Shown one piece after another: positions 53,143 through 62,590 of a stretch of 64,000 nucleotides of DNA. The notes under the pieces were generated by a model, which saw only the letters and a program-made list of their open reading frames with translations, was not told where the DNA came from and made no database searches. The DNA comes from Pedobacter sp. BS3. GTDB taxonomy: Bacteria; Bacteroidota; Bacteroidia; Sphingobacteriales; Sphingobacteriaceae. The translations under genes and the position numbers were made by a program. Where the stretch lies: the NCBI RefSeq assembly GCF_008274585.1, contig NZ_VTRT01000001.1:1054001-1118000 (forward strand), given 5' to 3'. Position 1 is the first letter of the stretch, and each line of letters begins with the position of its first letter.

Positions 53143-53684
53143 GTAAAAACCATCCTTGGCATGATGTTTCCCCCGGCGGCGCTGATATTCCGTCTATAGT
53201 TAATGCTATTATTGAAATTCCTAAAGGCTCAAAAGCAAAATACGAAATTGAAAAGGAATCCGGTTTATTAAAATTAGACCGCATCTTGTTTTCGTCGGTA
53301 ATGTATCCGGCAAACTATGGTTTTATTCCCCAAACCTACTGCGATGACAAAGACCCTCTGGATATTCTGGTACTTTGTTCCGCCGATGTTTATCCCTTGA
53401 CCATTATTGAAGCAAAGGTTGTTGGCGTGATGCACATGGTTGATAATGGCGAGCAGGACGATAAAATCATCGCGGTAGCTAAAAACGATATGTCTGTAAA
53501 TTATATTGAAGATTTAGAGCAGTTGCCGCCGCATACCATGAAAGAAGTTGTTCGCTTTTTCCAGGATTATAAAGCGCTTGAACATAAAAATGTAACCATT
53601 GAGGCGTTAATGGGTCGTGAGGAGGCGTATCGCATTGTCCGTGAAGGTCTGGAACTTTACCAGACAACTTTTGTTAACAAATAA
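53139..53684 (+). CDS. ppa: Inorganic pyrophosphatase, soluble family I
   Basis: The enzyme splits PPi to drive biosynthesis. The 181-residue protein shows the metal and substrate residues [37 protein letters not shown] and [15 protein letters not shown] short N-terminal extension (HPWHDVSPG) is common in Bacteroidota. It overlaps the dedA end. Confidence 0.97.
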   Translation: MSKNHPWHDVSPGGADIPSIVNAIIEIPKGSKAKYEIEKESGLLKLDRILFSSVMYPANYGFIPQTYCDDKDPLDILVLCSADVYPLTIIEAKVVGVMHMVDNGEQDDKIIAVAKNDMSVNYIEDLEQLPPHTMKEVVRFFQDYKALEHKNVTIEALMGREEAYRIVREGLELYQTTFVNK

Positions 53685-53693
53685 GATTTAGCA

Positions 53694-55013
53694 ATGGGTT
53701 TCCAGCTTTTCATAACATTCTTTCTGGTATTTTTAAACGGGTTTTTCGTGGCGGCGGAGTTTGCCATTGTAAAAGTGCGTGGCTCGCAGATAGAAATTAA
53801 GGCGAAATCCGGAAGCCGGGTAGCAAAAATAGCCAAGCACATTACCCATCATTTAGATGGTTACCTGGCGGCTACGCAGCTGGGTATCACGCTGGCTTCG
53901 CTCGGTCTTGGTTGGGTAGGCGAAAGTGTAATGACCGAAATTGTTAAAGATTGCTTTGCCTGGTTCAACATTGATGTAACCGGCAGCATCACCATTAACA
54001 TTATTCATGCGCTGGCTTTCTCCATCATCACCATTCTGCACATTGTTTTTGGCGAGCTGGCCCCTAAGTCGTTAGCCATACAACGTCCCATTGGCGTTAC
54101 GATGGGTATTTCGTTACCCCTGCAATTTTTCTACGTCATATTCAGGCCGGTTATCTGGCTGCTGAACAGCCTGGCTATGCTGATTCTCAGCGTGTTTGGC
54201 ATTAAGCCCGTTGAAGGCGGCGAGGTACATCACAGCTCTGAAGAGCTGCAATATTTGTTAGACCAGGGAAAAGAAAGCGGTGTAATCGACATCAGCGAGC
54301 ATGAGCTGATTAAGAATGTGTTTGATTTTAACGAACGCATGGTGAAAAACATCATGGTTCCCCGAACCAAAATATCAGCCATAGAGCTTAATACCGATTA
54401 CAAGGAACTGTTGGATACCGTTATCAAGGAAGGCTATTCCCGTATTCCGGTTTATGATGAAACCATCGACAAAATAGTGGGTATTGTACATGCCAAAGAC
54501 ATTTTGCCGCTCCTGGCGGATAATAAACCATTAGTGTTAAAAGATATTATCCGGAAGCCCTATTTTATTCCCGAAACCAAGAAAATTAACGACTTGCTAA
54601 GCGAATTGCAGGCTAAGCGGATACAGATTGCCATTGTATTGGACGAGTTTGGCGGTACTGCCGGTATGGTTACCCTGGAAGATATTGTTGAAGAGCTGGT
54701 AGGCGAAATTCAGGATGAATATGATGAAGAAAAGCCTATTGTAGAGAAGCTTTCCGACCATGAATTTATGGTCAACGCATCGGCAAGTATATACGATGTG
54801 AACGAATATTTACCACACGATTTGCCCGAAGACCGCGATTACGATACCGTAGCCGGTTTGGTAAGCGATGTGTTTGACAAAATTCCCGAAGTAGGCGAGC
54901 GTCGTAGTGCGTTTGGCTATACTTTTATTGTTTTGAAAAAAACAGACCAGAATATTGAATCGGTGAAATTAGAACTGGAGCTTGAAAAACCCGATTTAGT
55001 GAATGTACGCTAG
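53694..55013 (+). CDS. CNNM/HlyC-CorC family transporter-like protein with CBS pair
   Basis: The 439-residue protein has an N-terminal CNNM (DUF21) membrane domain (FFVAAEFAIVKVRGSQIE, LGITLASLGLGWVGE), a CBS pair at about 200-335 (MVPRTKISAIELNTDYKELL, RIPVYDETIDKIVGIVHAKD, IAIVLDEFGGTAGMVTLEDIVEELVGE) and a C-terminal CorC_HlyC domain. Relatives are linked to Mg/Co efflux; the 'hemolysin' name is historical. It is followed one base later by rsmE. Confidence 0.92.
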   Translation: MGFQLFITFFLVFLNGFFVAAEFAIVKVRGSQIEIKAKSGSRVAKIAKHITHHLDGYLAATQLGITLASLGLGWVGESVMTEIVKDCFAWFNIDVTGSITINIIHALAFSIITILHIVFGELAPKSLAIQRPIGVTMGISLPLQFFYVIFRPVIWLLNSLAMLILSVFGIKPVEGGEVHHSSEELQYLLDQGKESGVIDISEHELIKNVFDFNERMVKNIMVPRTKISAIELNTDYKELLDTVIKEGYSRIPVYDETIDKIVGIVHAKDILPLLADNKPLVLKDIIRKPYFIPETKKINDLLSELQAKRIQIAIVLDEFGGTAGMVTLEDIVEELVGEIQDEYDEEKPIVEKLSDHEFMVNASASIYDVNEYLPHDLPEDRDYDTVAGLVSDVFDKIPEVGERRSAFGYTFIVLKKTDQNIESVKLELELEKPDLVNVR

Positions 55014-55014
55014 T

Positions 55015-55719
55015 ATGCACATTTTTTATACGCCGGATATTGTTCCAGATGCAGCGTATGAACTCAATGAAGAAGAGAGCAAACACTGTGTCAGGGTGCT
55101 ACGCTTGCAGCAGGGCGATGAGATTGTGCTGGTTGATGGTAAAGGCGGATTTTTTAATGCCGTTATTGAGAATATCCATCCCAGGAAAGTCAGTGTAGCC
55201 ATTGTTCATAGCCGGTATGATTATGGTAAACGGAATCATTACCTGCACATTGCTATTGCACCTACAAAAAATATTGAGCGTATAGAATGGTTCCTGGAAA
55301 AAGCTACCGAAATTGGTGTTGATGAGGTTTCCTTTATCATTTGCGACCGTTCTGAGCGTAAAGATATTAAGTTAGAGCGGCTCAATAAAATTATCACAGC
55401 AGCGGTAAAGCAATCCATTAAAGCGTATCATCCCAGACTTAATGAAGCTGTGAAATACAAAACGTTTTTGCAGCAGAAACCGGCCGGGCAGAAATTTATA
55501 GCACATTGTATTGATGCGCAAAAATCGTACGTTAAAGATTTAATGAACCTTAACGGGACATATACCGTATTAATCGGACCTGAAGGTGATTTTACTCCGG
55601 CGGAAGTTGATGCGGCCTTACAAGCGGGTTATCAACCGGTAACATTAGGAGAAAGTCGTTTGCGTACCGAAACGGCAGCGCTTGAGGCCTGTTTTGAATT
55701 TAATTTCCTGAACCGATGA
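55015..55719 (+). CDS. rsmE: 16S rRNA m3U1498 methyltransferase
   Basis: RsmE methylates U1498 of 16S rRNA. The 234-residue SPOUT-fold protein starts MHIFYTPDI and has the PUA-like N-terminus, FLEKATEIGVDEVSFI, and the knot strings IGPEGDFTPAEVDAAL and LRTETAALEAC. An in-frame ATG at 55003 overlaps the previous gene and is less likely. It overlaps the next gene by 4 bases. Confidence 0.96.
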   Translation: MHIFYTPDIVPDAAYELNEEESKHCVRVLRLQQGDEIVLVDGKGGFFNAVIENIHPRKVSVAIVHSRYDYGKRNHYLHIAIAPTKNIERIEWFLEKATEIGVDEVSFIICDRSERKDIKLERLNKIITAAVKQSIKAYHPRLNEAVKYKTFLQQKPAGQKFIAHCIDAQKSYVKDLMNLNGTYTVLIGPEGDFTPAEVDAALQAGYQPVTLGESRLRTETAALEACFEFNFLNR

Positions 55720-56369
55720 AGTTGCATCTGCTGGTTATTTTCGGAGCTTTATTGCTTACTGCCTTTGTGCCGCCATCGTATAAAATGGCTAAGCTTAAAT
55801 ATAATGGCGGTGGCGATTGGTATGGCGACCGTACGGCCTTACCTAACCTGATTAAATTCTGCAATAAAAATTTAGGCACCAATTTCAGCGAGGATGATGC
55901 TGTTGTTGAAGTGGGAAGTAAAGACCTGTTTAACTATCCGTTCGTATTTATGACCGGGCATGGTAATGTACAGTTCTCAGACCAGGAAGCCCGCAATCTG
56001 AGGCAATATCTTATAGCAGGGGGGTTTCTCCATATCGATGATAACTACGGACTTGATGCGTTTGTGCGTCCGCAGATGAAGAAGGTTTTTCCCGAGTTAG
56101 AGTTTAAGGAACTACCAGTTACACATCCCATTTATTCACAGAAATATAAATTTCCAACGGGGCTACCTAAAATCCATGAGCACGATGGCAAACGTCCGCA
56201 GGGATTTGCATTGATTTATAAAGGCCGTGTGGTTTGCTTTTATACCTACGAATGTGATTTGGGGAACGGCTGGGAAGATTATGGTACGTATACCGGCGAT
56301 ACCCAGGAAACCCGCGAAAAAGCGCTTAAAATGGGCGCTAACCTGGTGCAGTTTGCATTGACGCAGTAG
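55716..56369 (+). CDS. DUF4159 domain protein with signal peptide
   Basis: The 217-residue protein begins MKLHLLVIFGALLLTAFVPP, a signal peptide. The body is the DUF4159 domain: KLKYNGGGDWYGDRTALPNLI, FVFMTGHGNVQFS, NLRQYLIAGGFLHIDDNYGLDAFVR. The domain is of unknown function and of type-1 glutamine-amidotransferase-like fold. It is operonic with rsmE (ATGA overlap). Confidence 0.85.
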   Translation: MKLHLLVIFGALLLTAFVPPSYKMAKLKYNGGGDWYGDRTALPNLIKFCNKNLGTNFSEDDAVVEVGSKDLFNYPFVFMTGHGNVQFSDQEARNLRQYLIAGGFLHIDDNYGLDAFVRPQMKKVFPELEFKELPVTHPIYSQKYKFPTGLPKIHEHDGKRPQGFALIYKGRVVCFYTYECDLGNGWEDYGTYTGDTQETREKALKMGANLVQFALTQ

Positions 56370-56522
56370 GGGTAAGACGTGAGATGTTAGAGATTTCTCA
56401 GTATAATTCTATCGATTGAGCGAGGCCCTAACTTCGTTTAACTAACTTTTACAGCCTACGGACTATATCTTATAATTTGAGTTATAGCCTAAACATCGTA
56501 TTGAACCATAACTGGCCTGTTT

Positions 56523-56949
56523 CTATTCAAACTCTTTTTTATATTGAGCTTCAAATTCTTCGTAGGTTAATACTAAAATTTGTGGAAACCGATTGTTCTT
56601 GATTTGATGAATATGCTTATCGTTACTTATGATATAGTCACTTTGACCGGCTATATAACAATCTATAAATTTATTGTCATCCTTATCATTTTCAACCAAT
56701 TGCCATAAAAAACTTGGATTTTTTAGTATGACATTTGGCAATAATAACAGAAAGTCGAGCGAAGCCTCTGTTTGTTCAAGCCCATATCTTATACTAATTT
56801 GCTCTTGATATTCTGTTAATATTTCGTTGGAAACTACTAAATCATATTTCTCCTGTAATAATGCTTTGTATATCCAATGGTACTTGTACTTAGGCGCAAG
56901 CGCTACCATGAAAACATTAGTTGTCTAAAACTAAACGTAACCTATCCAT
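56523..56949 (-). pseudogene. PIN-domain toxin-like protein with a frameshift at its catalytic motif
   Basis: From ATG 56949 (minus) the frame reads MDRLRLVLD, then an extra A near 56921 shifts it into a stop. One frame over it continues [22 protein letters not shown]...[14 protein letters not shown]...[23 protein letters not shown]. Removing that base restores LDTN, the first catalytic Asp motif of PIN ribonucleases (about 142 residues). The ATG at 56909 would start inside and lack that Asp. The start overlaps the antitoxin-like gene by 8 bases, a typical toxin-antitoxin layout. Inactive as read. Confidence 0.85.
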
Positions 56950-57139
56950 TTAGCCACTTATCCAAATCCTTTTCGGTAATACCTTTGTCGTCAACCGCTT
57001 TTTGAATGTTCTTTTGCAGTTTATCGGAAAAATATTGAGCCAGCATTTTTTTTATGGCTAACAAATCTTCTTCCTTTGGTTGAAAAGAGTAGACATTTAA
57101 TAATTCCAGTTGTAGTGCACTTAGCTTTTGACCTTGCAT
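56942..57139 (-). CDS. Antitoxin-like protein paired with the PIN gene
   Basis: The 65-residue protein MQGQKLSALQLELLNVYSFQ...KDLDKWLNG is acidic-basic mixed, with a predicted helix-rich layout, and its stop overlaps the PIN start by 8 bases. I do not recognise a named antitoxin family; the assignment rests on size and position. With the toxin broken it would have no visible partner. Confidence 0.7.
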   Translation of the reverse strand: MQGQKLSALQLELLNVYSFQPKEEDLLAIKKMLAQYFSDKLQKNIQKAVDDKGITEKDLDKWLNG

Positions 57140-57288
57140 AAAAACCTCCTTTTAACAAAAATAACAATTTAGGAGTGATTTACCTCGTAAGTCGCTTTGC
57201 TAAACTTTTAAGATTGGCAAAATCTTCAAAGCGATGTTTTACACTTACAAGCCTTGGTTTTTACTTTATAATTGGAGTACATTATCCC

Positions 57289-58779
57289 TTACTTATCCAT
57301 CAACTCCGCCATCAGCGTAGAAATCCGGTCTGTCAATGCTGATGCCGTTAATACATTCCCTTTGTATTGTTCGCCGCAAAGGCCATGAATATAAGCAGCT
57401 GCAATGGCCGAATGTTGGGGCGTATATCCCTGGGCCAGTAACGATGCAATCATTCCGGTAAGCACATCGCCCATACCGCCTGTTGCCATCGCTGGACTTC
57501 CGGTTGGATTGAACAGGCATTCACCGGAGGTTGTAAAGATGATGGTATAGCGGTTTTTTAGCAGGATGGTGCATCCCAGTGTTTTGGCCCGGTCTAGCCC
57601 GGTCTCTAAACGTTCCCACCAGGATTGATGATTACCAAAAAGCCGGTCGAATTCTTTTACGTGTGGCGTAAATACTGAACCCTCGGGGACAAATGACATA
57701 AGCTCATAATTTTTAGCAATCAGGTTAATGGCGTCGGCATCAATGACAATTGGCTTTTGAGCATTTCGCAGGGTAGTTTCTACCAGGCTTTTAGCGGATG
57801 TAGTTTCACCAAGTCCCGGCCCAATAGCGATGGATTGATATTTCTCCCAGTTTAGTGCCGGAGGATTATTATCTCGTAAAACGGCCATCACTTCAGGTAA
57901 ACGGGTATTTAAGGCAGTTAATCCGCTTGCCGGGATGCAGGCTGTTGTTAAGCCAGCCCCGGTTTTAAGGCAGGCTTCTGCCGATAGCAGAGCGGCGCCC
58001 ATAGTTTCTTCTGCGCCTGCTATAATGAGCGCATGTCCGTAAGTGCCTTTATGGCTAAACGGCTTTCGCGGTTTTAATAAATGCCGGATGTCCGCTTCTT
58101 CAATTAATTTATATGGACTCGGCAGATCCCGGATAAAATTTTCATCCAGGCCAATATCAGCTACTTCAAATGTATCGAACGTCACGGCAGATTCAGGCAG
58201 CAGGAAGTTGATTTTAGGTCGCTGAAAGGTGATAACCCGGTTGGCTTTAAGTGTCATGGATTGCTCCGGTGCGCTTCCATCGGCAAAGAAACCGGTAGGA
58301 ATATCCACTGCGACCTTTTCTGCATGAAGCGAATTGATAAACGAAACCAGCTGAAGCCAGTCACCTGCTAATGGCTTGTTTAAACCTGAGCCGAGTAAGG
58401 CGTCGATAATGATATCGGCCTGTTCCGTTGGGAAATCTCCGGATTGAAGCTCGCAGCTATTTACCGGTGTTGACCGGAGTCGTTGTAAATTCTGCTCAAA
58501 ATCCGGGGACTGTTTGTTGCTGAACCTGGCAATATACACCCGGATATGTTTATAATCCTGCTGTGACAGCAATCGTGCTATGGCCAGTCCGTCGCCACCA
58601 TTATTCCCGGTTCCGCAATAAACGGCAATGTGTTTATCCCTATCGGGATAATGTGTAATGAAAATCCGCACAAATGCCTTTGCCGCGTCTTCCATCAGGT
58701 CAATAGAGGTTATCGGCTTATGAGCAATGGTCCAGGTATCAGCCTGGCGCATTTGTTCTGATGTTAACAGGTTGAGCAT
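57289..58779 (-). CDS. nnr: Bifunctional NAD(P)H-hydrate repair enzyme (epimerase plus dehydratase)
   Basis: The enzyme repairs hydrated NAD(P)H. The N-terminal half (about 1-215) is the YjeF-type epimerase (CGTGNNGGDGLAIARLL, ADIIIDALLGSGLNKPL); the C-terminal half is the ADP-dependent dehydratase (HKGTYGHALIIAGAEETMGAA, AIGPGLGE, GSPAMATGGMGDVLTGMIASLL). 496 residues, the normal fused length. It stands alone between the two defective toxin-antitoxin pairs. Confidence 0.96.
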   Translation of the reverse strand: MLNLLTSEQMRQADTWTIAHKPITSIDLMEDAAKAFVRIFITHYPDRDKHIAVYCGTGNNGGDGLAIARLLSQQDYKHIRVYIARFSNKQSPDFEQNLQRLRSTPVNSCELQSGDFPTEQADIIIDALLGSGLNKPLAGDWLQLVSFINSLHAEKVAVDIPTGFFADGSAPEQSMTLKANRVITFQRPKINFLLPESAVTFDTFEVADIGLDENFIRDLPSPYKLIEEADIRHLLKPRKPFSHKGTYGHALIIAGAEETMGAALLSAEACLKTGAGLTTACIPASGLTALNTRLPEVMAVLRDNNPPALNWEKYQSIAIGPGLGETTSAKSLVETTLRNAQKPIVIDADAINLIAKNYELMSFVPEGSVFTPHVKEFDRLFGNHQSWWERLETGLDRAKTLGCTILLKNRYTIIFTTSGECLFNPTGSPAMATGGMGDVLTGMIASLLAQGYTPQHSAIAAAYIHGLCGEQYKGNVLTASALTDRISTLMAELMDK

Positions 58780-58843
58780 ACTGCTAAATTAAACAATGTA
58801 GCAGCAATTCAATAATTTGAGAATTTATAATTAGGAAGTGTTA

Positions 58844-59305
58844 TTAATCCTTAAAATCAAGGAGAATACGTTTGAGCAGTAAAGGATCTATTCTAAAATC
58901 AGTTGATTTAATCAGCTCAAAGTAGGGTCTTAAAGAATAATCTATTACATTTTGTTGCCGAGCAGAAATTAGAATACCTATTGTACCTGTAAAACGAATA
59001 TTCAGTTGGGTAGCAAGCCGACGTCCTTTCAGGTCATCTACAATAAGTAGCGCATGTTGTATCTCCTGGGCTCAAGCAATGGCGCTGGCTTCACCTAAAT
59101 CCACCTGATTGGCATAGGCTTTGAGCAAATTGCTGTTCTTTACTGATACGACTTGTATCCATGCCGGTAAGGCTGTTTTAAACTCAGCAGCAATCTGTGG
59201 AGTAATTAATACGTTGCGATATAAAGTATACAGTAAATTAAGCGCTCCAATCTTGTCTAATAGAATTAAACAACTGGTGTCTGTAATAATAACGTATTCA
59301 GCCAT
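58844..59305 (-). pseudogene. DUF3368-type (PIN-like) toxin gene with an in-frame stop
   Basis: MAEYVIITDTSCLILLDKIGALNLLYTLY...NQVDLGEASAIA is the N-terminal part of a DUF3368 PIN-like protein with its first Asp (ITDTSCLI). A TGA at 59072-59074 (minus) follows, and the same frame then continues AQEIQHALLIVDDLKGRRLATQLN...GTIGILISARQQNVID to a stop at 58844. Leu is expected at the stop, so a single base (TTA to TGA) would explain it. The start overlaps the UPF0175 gene by 8 bases. Confidence 0.85.
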
Positions 59306-59531
59306 TGATTCTGGCTACGTCAGTTAATACATCTTCATAAGTATATTGGATATAGTTTACATTGAACTTTGCCAATATTTTAGTAAAATCCCGTTTAGCC
59401 ATTCCACACATTTCAGCCGCTTGCCCTAAAGATAATTTACCTGCCTCATATAACTTAGCTGCAAAAAAACGGACAGTTTCGTCATGTTCTTTTTCAAGTG
59501 CCTCGGGAACATTTAACATCATTGTGGTCAT
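59298..59531 (-). CDS. UPF0175 family antitoxin-like protein
   Basis: The 77-residue protein has a helix-turn-helix-like core (FFAAKLYEAGKLSLGQAAEMCGMAKRDFTKILAKFNV), the UPF0175 signature. UPF0175 proteins commonly precede DUF3368 genes as the putative antitoxin, as here. Intact, although its partner is broken. Confidence 0.88.
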   Translation of the reverse strand: MTTMMLNVPEALEKEHDETVRFFAAKLYEAGKLSLGQAAEMCGMAKRDFTKILAKFNVNYIQYTYEDVLTDVARING

Positions 59532-59766
59532 AACAAAAAGATAAGCAATTTATATAATATTTACAGCATGTGTATAACTGTGTTATTGCTGAATATGAGA
59601 TAGCTAAGTTTCGGTGTAGTTGTGCTCACACTCTTAACCCATGAATCTGAAAATACAAATCTTTCCGGTCCTTTTGGTTAGATTATGAGTCTATTATGCT
59701 TATAAAACTGAACTTTTTTCAAAAAATGTTTTCAAAACAACTTCGGTCTTAGCTCAAAAAAGATAC

Positions 59767-59774
59767 TAACTTTG
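59767..59774 (+). promoter_or_regulatory. Candidate -7 promoter element of the malic enzyme gene
   Basis: TAACTTTG matches TAnnTTTG exactly, 28 bases before the ATG at 59802. TTCG at 59742-59745 at a 21-base distance is a weak -33. Confidence 0.55.
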
Positions 59775-59801
59775 AGGCGCTCACAAAGATTAAAAAGCAT
59801 A

Positions 59802-62105
59802 ATGAGTAAAATAAATCGCAAGCAGGACGCACTGGATTATCATTCACAGGGCCGTCCGGGTAAAATACAGGTCTTACCAACCAAACCCACCAATTCACAA
59901 CGAGATCTTTCTTTGGCTTATTCGCCAGGTGTTGCAGAGCCCTGTTTACGCATTGCCAGCAATGCCGACGATGCCTATAAATATACAACCAAAGGGAATT
60001 TGGTTGCTGTTATCAGCAATGGTACAGCCGTTTTAGGTTTGGGCGATATTGGCCCGGCAGCCGGGAAACCGGTGATGGAAGGAAAAGGTCTGCTGTTTAA
60101 AATATTTGCAGATATTGATGTATTCGACCTGGAGCTTGATACTAAGAATGTGGATGAATTTGTCCGCATTGTTAAAGCGCTGGAACCAACATTTGGCGGG
60201 GTAAACCTGGAAGATATCAAAGCTCCCGAATGCTTCGAGATAGAACGCCGGCTAAAAGAGGAAATGAACATTCCTGTAATGCACGATGACCAGCACGGTA
60301 CAGCCATTATATCGGCGGCGGCCTTATTAAATGCCTGCGAGTTACAAAAGAAAAAGATCGACAAGGTTAAAATTGTGGTTAATGGGGCCGGTGCGGCAGC
60401 CATTTCTTGTTCCCGCCTGTATGTAAGCGTAGGAGCCAGGAAAGAAAATATTGTGATGCTTGATCGTTCGGGAGTAATCCGAACTGACCGGGAAAAGCTT
60501 GATCCGTTAAAAGCTGAGTTTGCTACATCGCGTGATCTGAGCACATTAGAAGATGCGATGAAGGGGGCCGACGTATTTATTGGCCTGTCATCAGCTAATG
60601 TGCTTGGTGCCGAGGCCCTCAAAACGATGGCCAAAAATCCCATCGTGTTTGCCATGGCTAACCCCGATCCTGAAATTGCTTATGAGCTGGCTGTGAGCAC
60701 CCGCAAGGATATCATTATGGCTACCGGCCGGTCTGATTATCCCAACCAGGTAAACAATGTGCTCGGTTTCCCCTATATTTTCAGGGGGGCGCTGGATGTA
60801 CGTGCCACAACCATTAACGAGGAAATGAAAATTGCCGCCGTTAAAGCTATAGCCGATCTGGCCCGGAAACCTGTTCCGGAAGCTGTTAATATGGCTTATA
60901 ACAATGTGAACCTTAAGTTCGGAAAAGATTATATCATACCCAAGCCTGTTGATCTGCGGCTGATCACAACCGTATCGCCGGCGGTGGCAAAAGCAGCCAT
61001 CGAATCAGGGGTGGCACGTAAGGTAATTACCGATTGGAATGCTTACACCGAAGAGCTGGAAAAACGTTTGGGTATTGAAGAGGCCCTGATGCGCTCGTTA
61101 ATTACGAAGGCAAAGAGTAATCCTAAACGGGTGATTTTTGCTGAAGCCGATAATTATAAGATACTCAAGGCTGCTCAGATCGTAAAAGATGACGGCATAG
61201 CCATACCCATTTTACTGGGAAATAAGGATGCTATCCGGGCCATTATCCGCGAACATGCATTAGAACTGGATGGTGTGGAAATTATTGATCCGAGGGAAGA
61301 GACTGCACGTAGCCAGAAATATGCTGATTATTTGTATAAAAAGCGTCAGCGAAGAGGTGTAAGCACCTTTCAGGCTGCTAAATTTATGCTCGACCGGAAT
61401 TATTTTGGCGCCAGCATGGTTGAGTTTGGCGAAGCTGATGCACTGATCTCCGGTCTTACCAAAGATTATGCGTCAACGGTGCGGCCTGCATTACAGATTA
61501 TCGGTACGGCGCCCAATGTTAACCGTGTAGCCGGTATGTACATGATGCTGACACGTAAAGGCCCTGTGTTTTTTGCAGATACAACCATTAACGAAGATCC
61601 CACCATTGATGAATTGGTAGACATCACCGTTCTGGTGAATGAGGCAGTAAAGCAATTTAATATCACCCCAAGGATAGCCATGCTAAGCTATTCGAACTTT
61701 GGCTCTACCGAAGGTGAAGTGCCGTTAAAAACCCGGAAAGCTGTTTCTATTCTGCACGAAAAATACCCGGATATTATTGTAGATGGTGAAATGCAGGCTA
61801 ATTTTGCCATTAATCCGCAGTTGTTAAAAGACAATTTTCCTTTTAGCACACTGGTAGATAAACCGGCAAATACATTGGTGTTTCCTAACCTTGAATCGGG
61901 AAATATTGCTTATAAACTGTTACAGGAACTGGGTGAGGCAGAAGCGGTAGGACCAATTCTGCTTGGTTTGAATAAGCCGGTTCATATTTTGCAGCTGGGC
62001 AGCTCGGTACGTGAAATTGTCAACATGGTAACCATTGCAGTTGTTGATGCTCAGGCCAAAGAAGCGGGTGCGAGCGATAAGAAAAAAAGAATGTTTAAAA
62101 AATAA
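59802..62105 (+). CDS. maeB: NADP-dependent malic enzyme with phosphotransacetylase-like C-terminal domain
   Basis: The enzyme converts malate to pyruvate and CO2 with NADP. The ATG at 59802 (MSKINRKQDALDYHSQGRPGK) is preferred to the frame start at 59772. Residues about 1-420 are the malic domain (LAYSPGVAEPCL, NLEDIKAPECFEIERRL, MHDDQHGTAI) and the NAD-binding domain (VVNGAGAAAISCSRL). Residues about 430-760 resemble phosphotransacetylase (FAEADNYKILKAAQIV, MYMMLTRKGPVFFADT), a regulatory domain in MaeB. 767 residues, normal. Confidence 0.96.
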   Translation: MSKINRKQDALDYHSQGRPGKIQVLPTKPTNSQRDLSLAYSPGVAEPCLRIASNADDAYKYTTKGNLVAVISNGTAVLGLGDIGPAAGKPVMEGKGLLFKIFADIDVFDLELDTKNVDEFVRIVKALEPTFGGVNLEDIKAPECFEIERRLKEEMNIPVMHDDQHGTAIISAAALLNACELQKKKIDKVKIVVNGAGAAAISCSRLYVSVGARKENIVMLDRSGVIRTDREKLDPLKAEFATSRDLSTLEDAMKGADVFIGLSSANVLGAEALKTMAKNPIVFAMANPDPEIAYELAVSTRKDIIMATGRSDYPNQVNNVLGFPYIFRGALDVRATTINEEMKIAAVKAIADLARKPVPEAVNMAYNNVNLKFGKDYIIPKPVDLRLITTVSPAVAKAAIESGVARKVITDWNAYTEELEKRLGIEEALMRSLITKAKSNPKRVIFAEADNYKILKAAQIVKDDGIAIPILLGNKDAIRAIIREHALELDGVEIIDPREETARSQKYADYLYKKRQRRGVSTFQAAKFMLDRNYFGASMVEFGEADALISGLTKDYASTVRPALQIIGTAPNVNRVAGMYMMLTRKGPVFFADTTINEDPTIDELVDITVLVNEAVKQFNITPRIAMLSYSNFGSTEGEVPLKTRKAVSILHEKYPDIIVDGEMQANFAINPQLLKDNFPFSTLVDKPANTLVFPNLESGNIAYKLLQELGEAEAVGPILLGLNKPVHILQLGSSVREIVNMVTIAVVDAQAKEAGASDKKKRMFKK

Positions 62106-62110
62106 CAGGG

Positions 62111-62473
62111 ATGCTACAGGGACTTAGAACGATAATTTATCATGTTGCCGATATAGAGCAGGCTAAGCAATGGTATAAGCAGGTTTTTGCTATAGAACCG
62201 TATTTTGATGAGTCTTTTTATGTAGGATTTAATGTGGGCGGTTATGAGCTTGGCCTTGACCCTGATCCAACTACGTATACCAACGGGCATCATGCCCTAA
62301 CTTACTGGGGAGTTGCTGATATACAAAGTGCTTTTAAGCGTTTTGCAGCACTAAATATCAGCATACACGAAGCTCCTAAAAATGTAGGCGGCCCAATTTG
62401 GGTTGGAAGCATTTACGATCCGTTTGGCAATGTTATTGGTTTAATAGAAAACCCGGAGTTTAAAGTTGGATAA
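62111..62473 (+). CDS. VOC (glyoxalase-like) family protein
   Basis: The 120-residue protein has the single-module VOC fold (LRTIIYHVADIEQAKQWYKQVFAIEPYFD, ALTYWGVADIQSAFKRFAAL, VGSIYDPFGNVIGLIENP). These proteins bind a divalent metal and range from glyoxalase to antibiotic-binding proteins; no specific substrate is evident. It follows maeB by 5 bases and is probably co-transcribed. Confidence 0.85.
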   Translation: MLQGLRTIIYHVADIEQAKQWYKQVFAIEPYFDESFYVGFNVGGYELGLDPDPTTYTNGHHALTYWGVADIQSAFKRFAALNISIHEAPKNVGGPIWVGSIYDPFGNVIGLIENPEFKVG

Positions 62474-62480
62474 TATTTAC

Positions 62481-62549
62481 AACGCAGACAGCGTTCAAAA
62501 CGCTGTCTGCGTTAACTTTGACAACTTTTTAAAAGTTGTCAAAGTTAAC
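62481..62549. repeat. Two overlapping perfect palindromes after the VOC gene
   Basis: 15-bp arms AACGCAGACAGCGTT/AACGCTGTCTGCGTT (62481-62495, 62499-62513) with a 3-base centre. They are followed by 19-bp perfect arms (62511-62529 and 62531-62549) around one base, sharing GTT. The first could serve as a terminator, but such length and perfection suggest recently spread repeat elements. Confidence 0.75.
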
Positions 62550-62590
62550 GTCTCAGAAAAGTAACAGCAGCACTGCTTTAACCAAACTAA

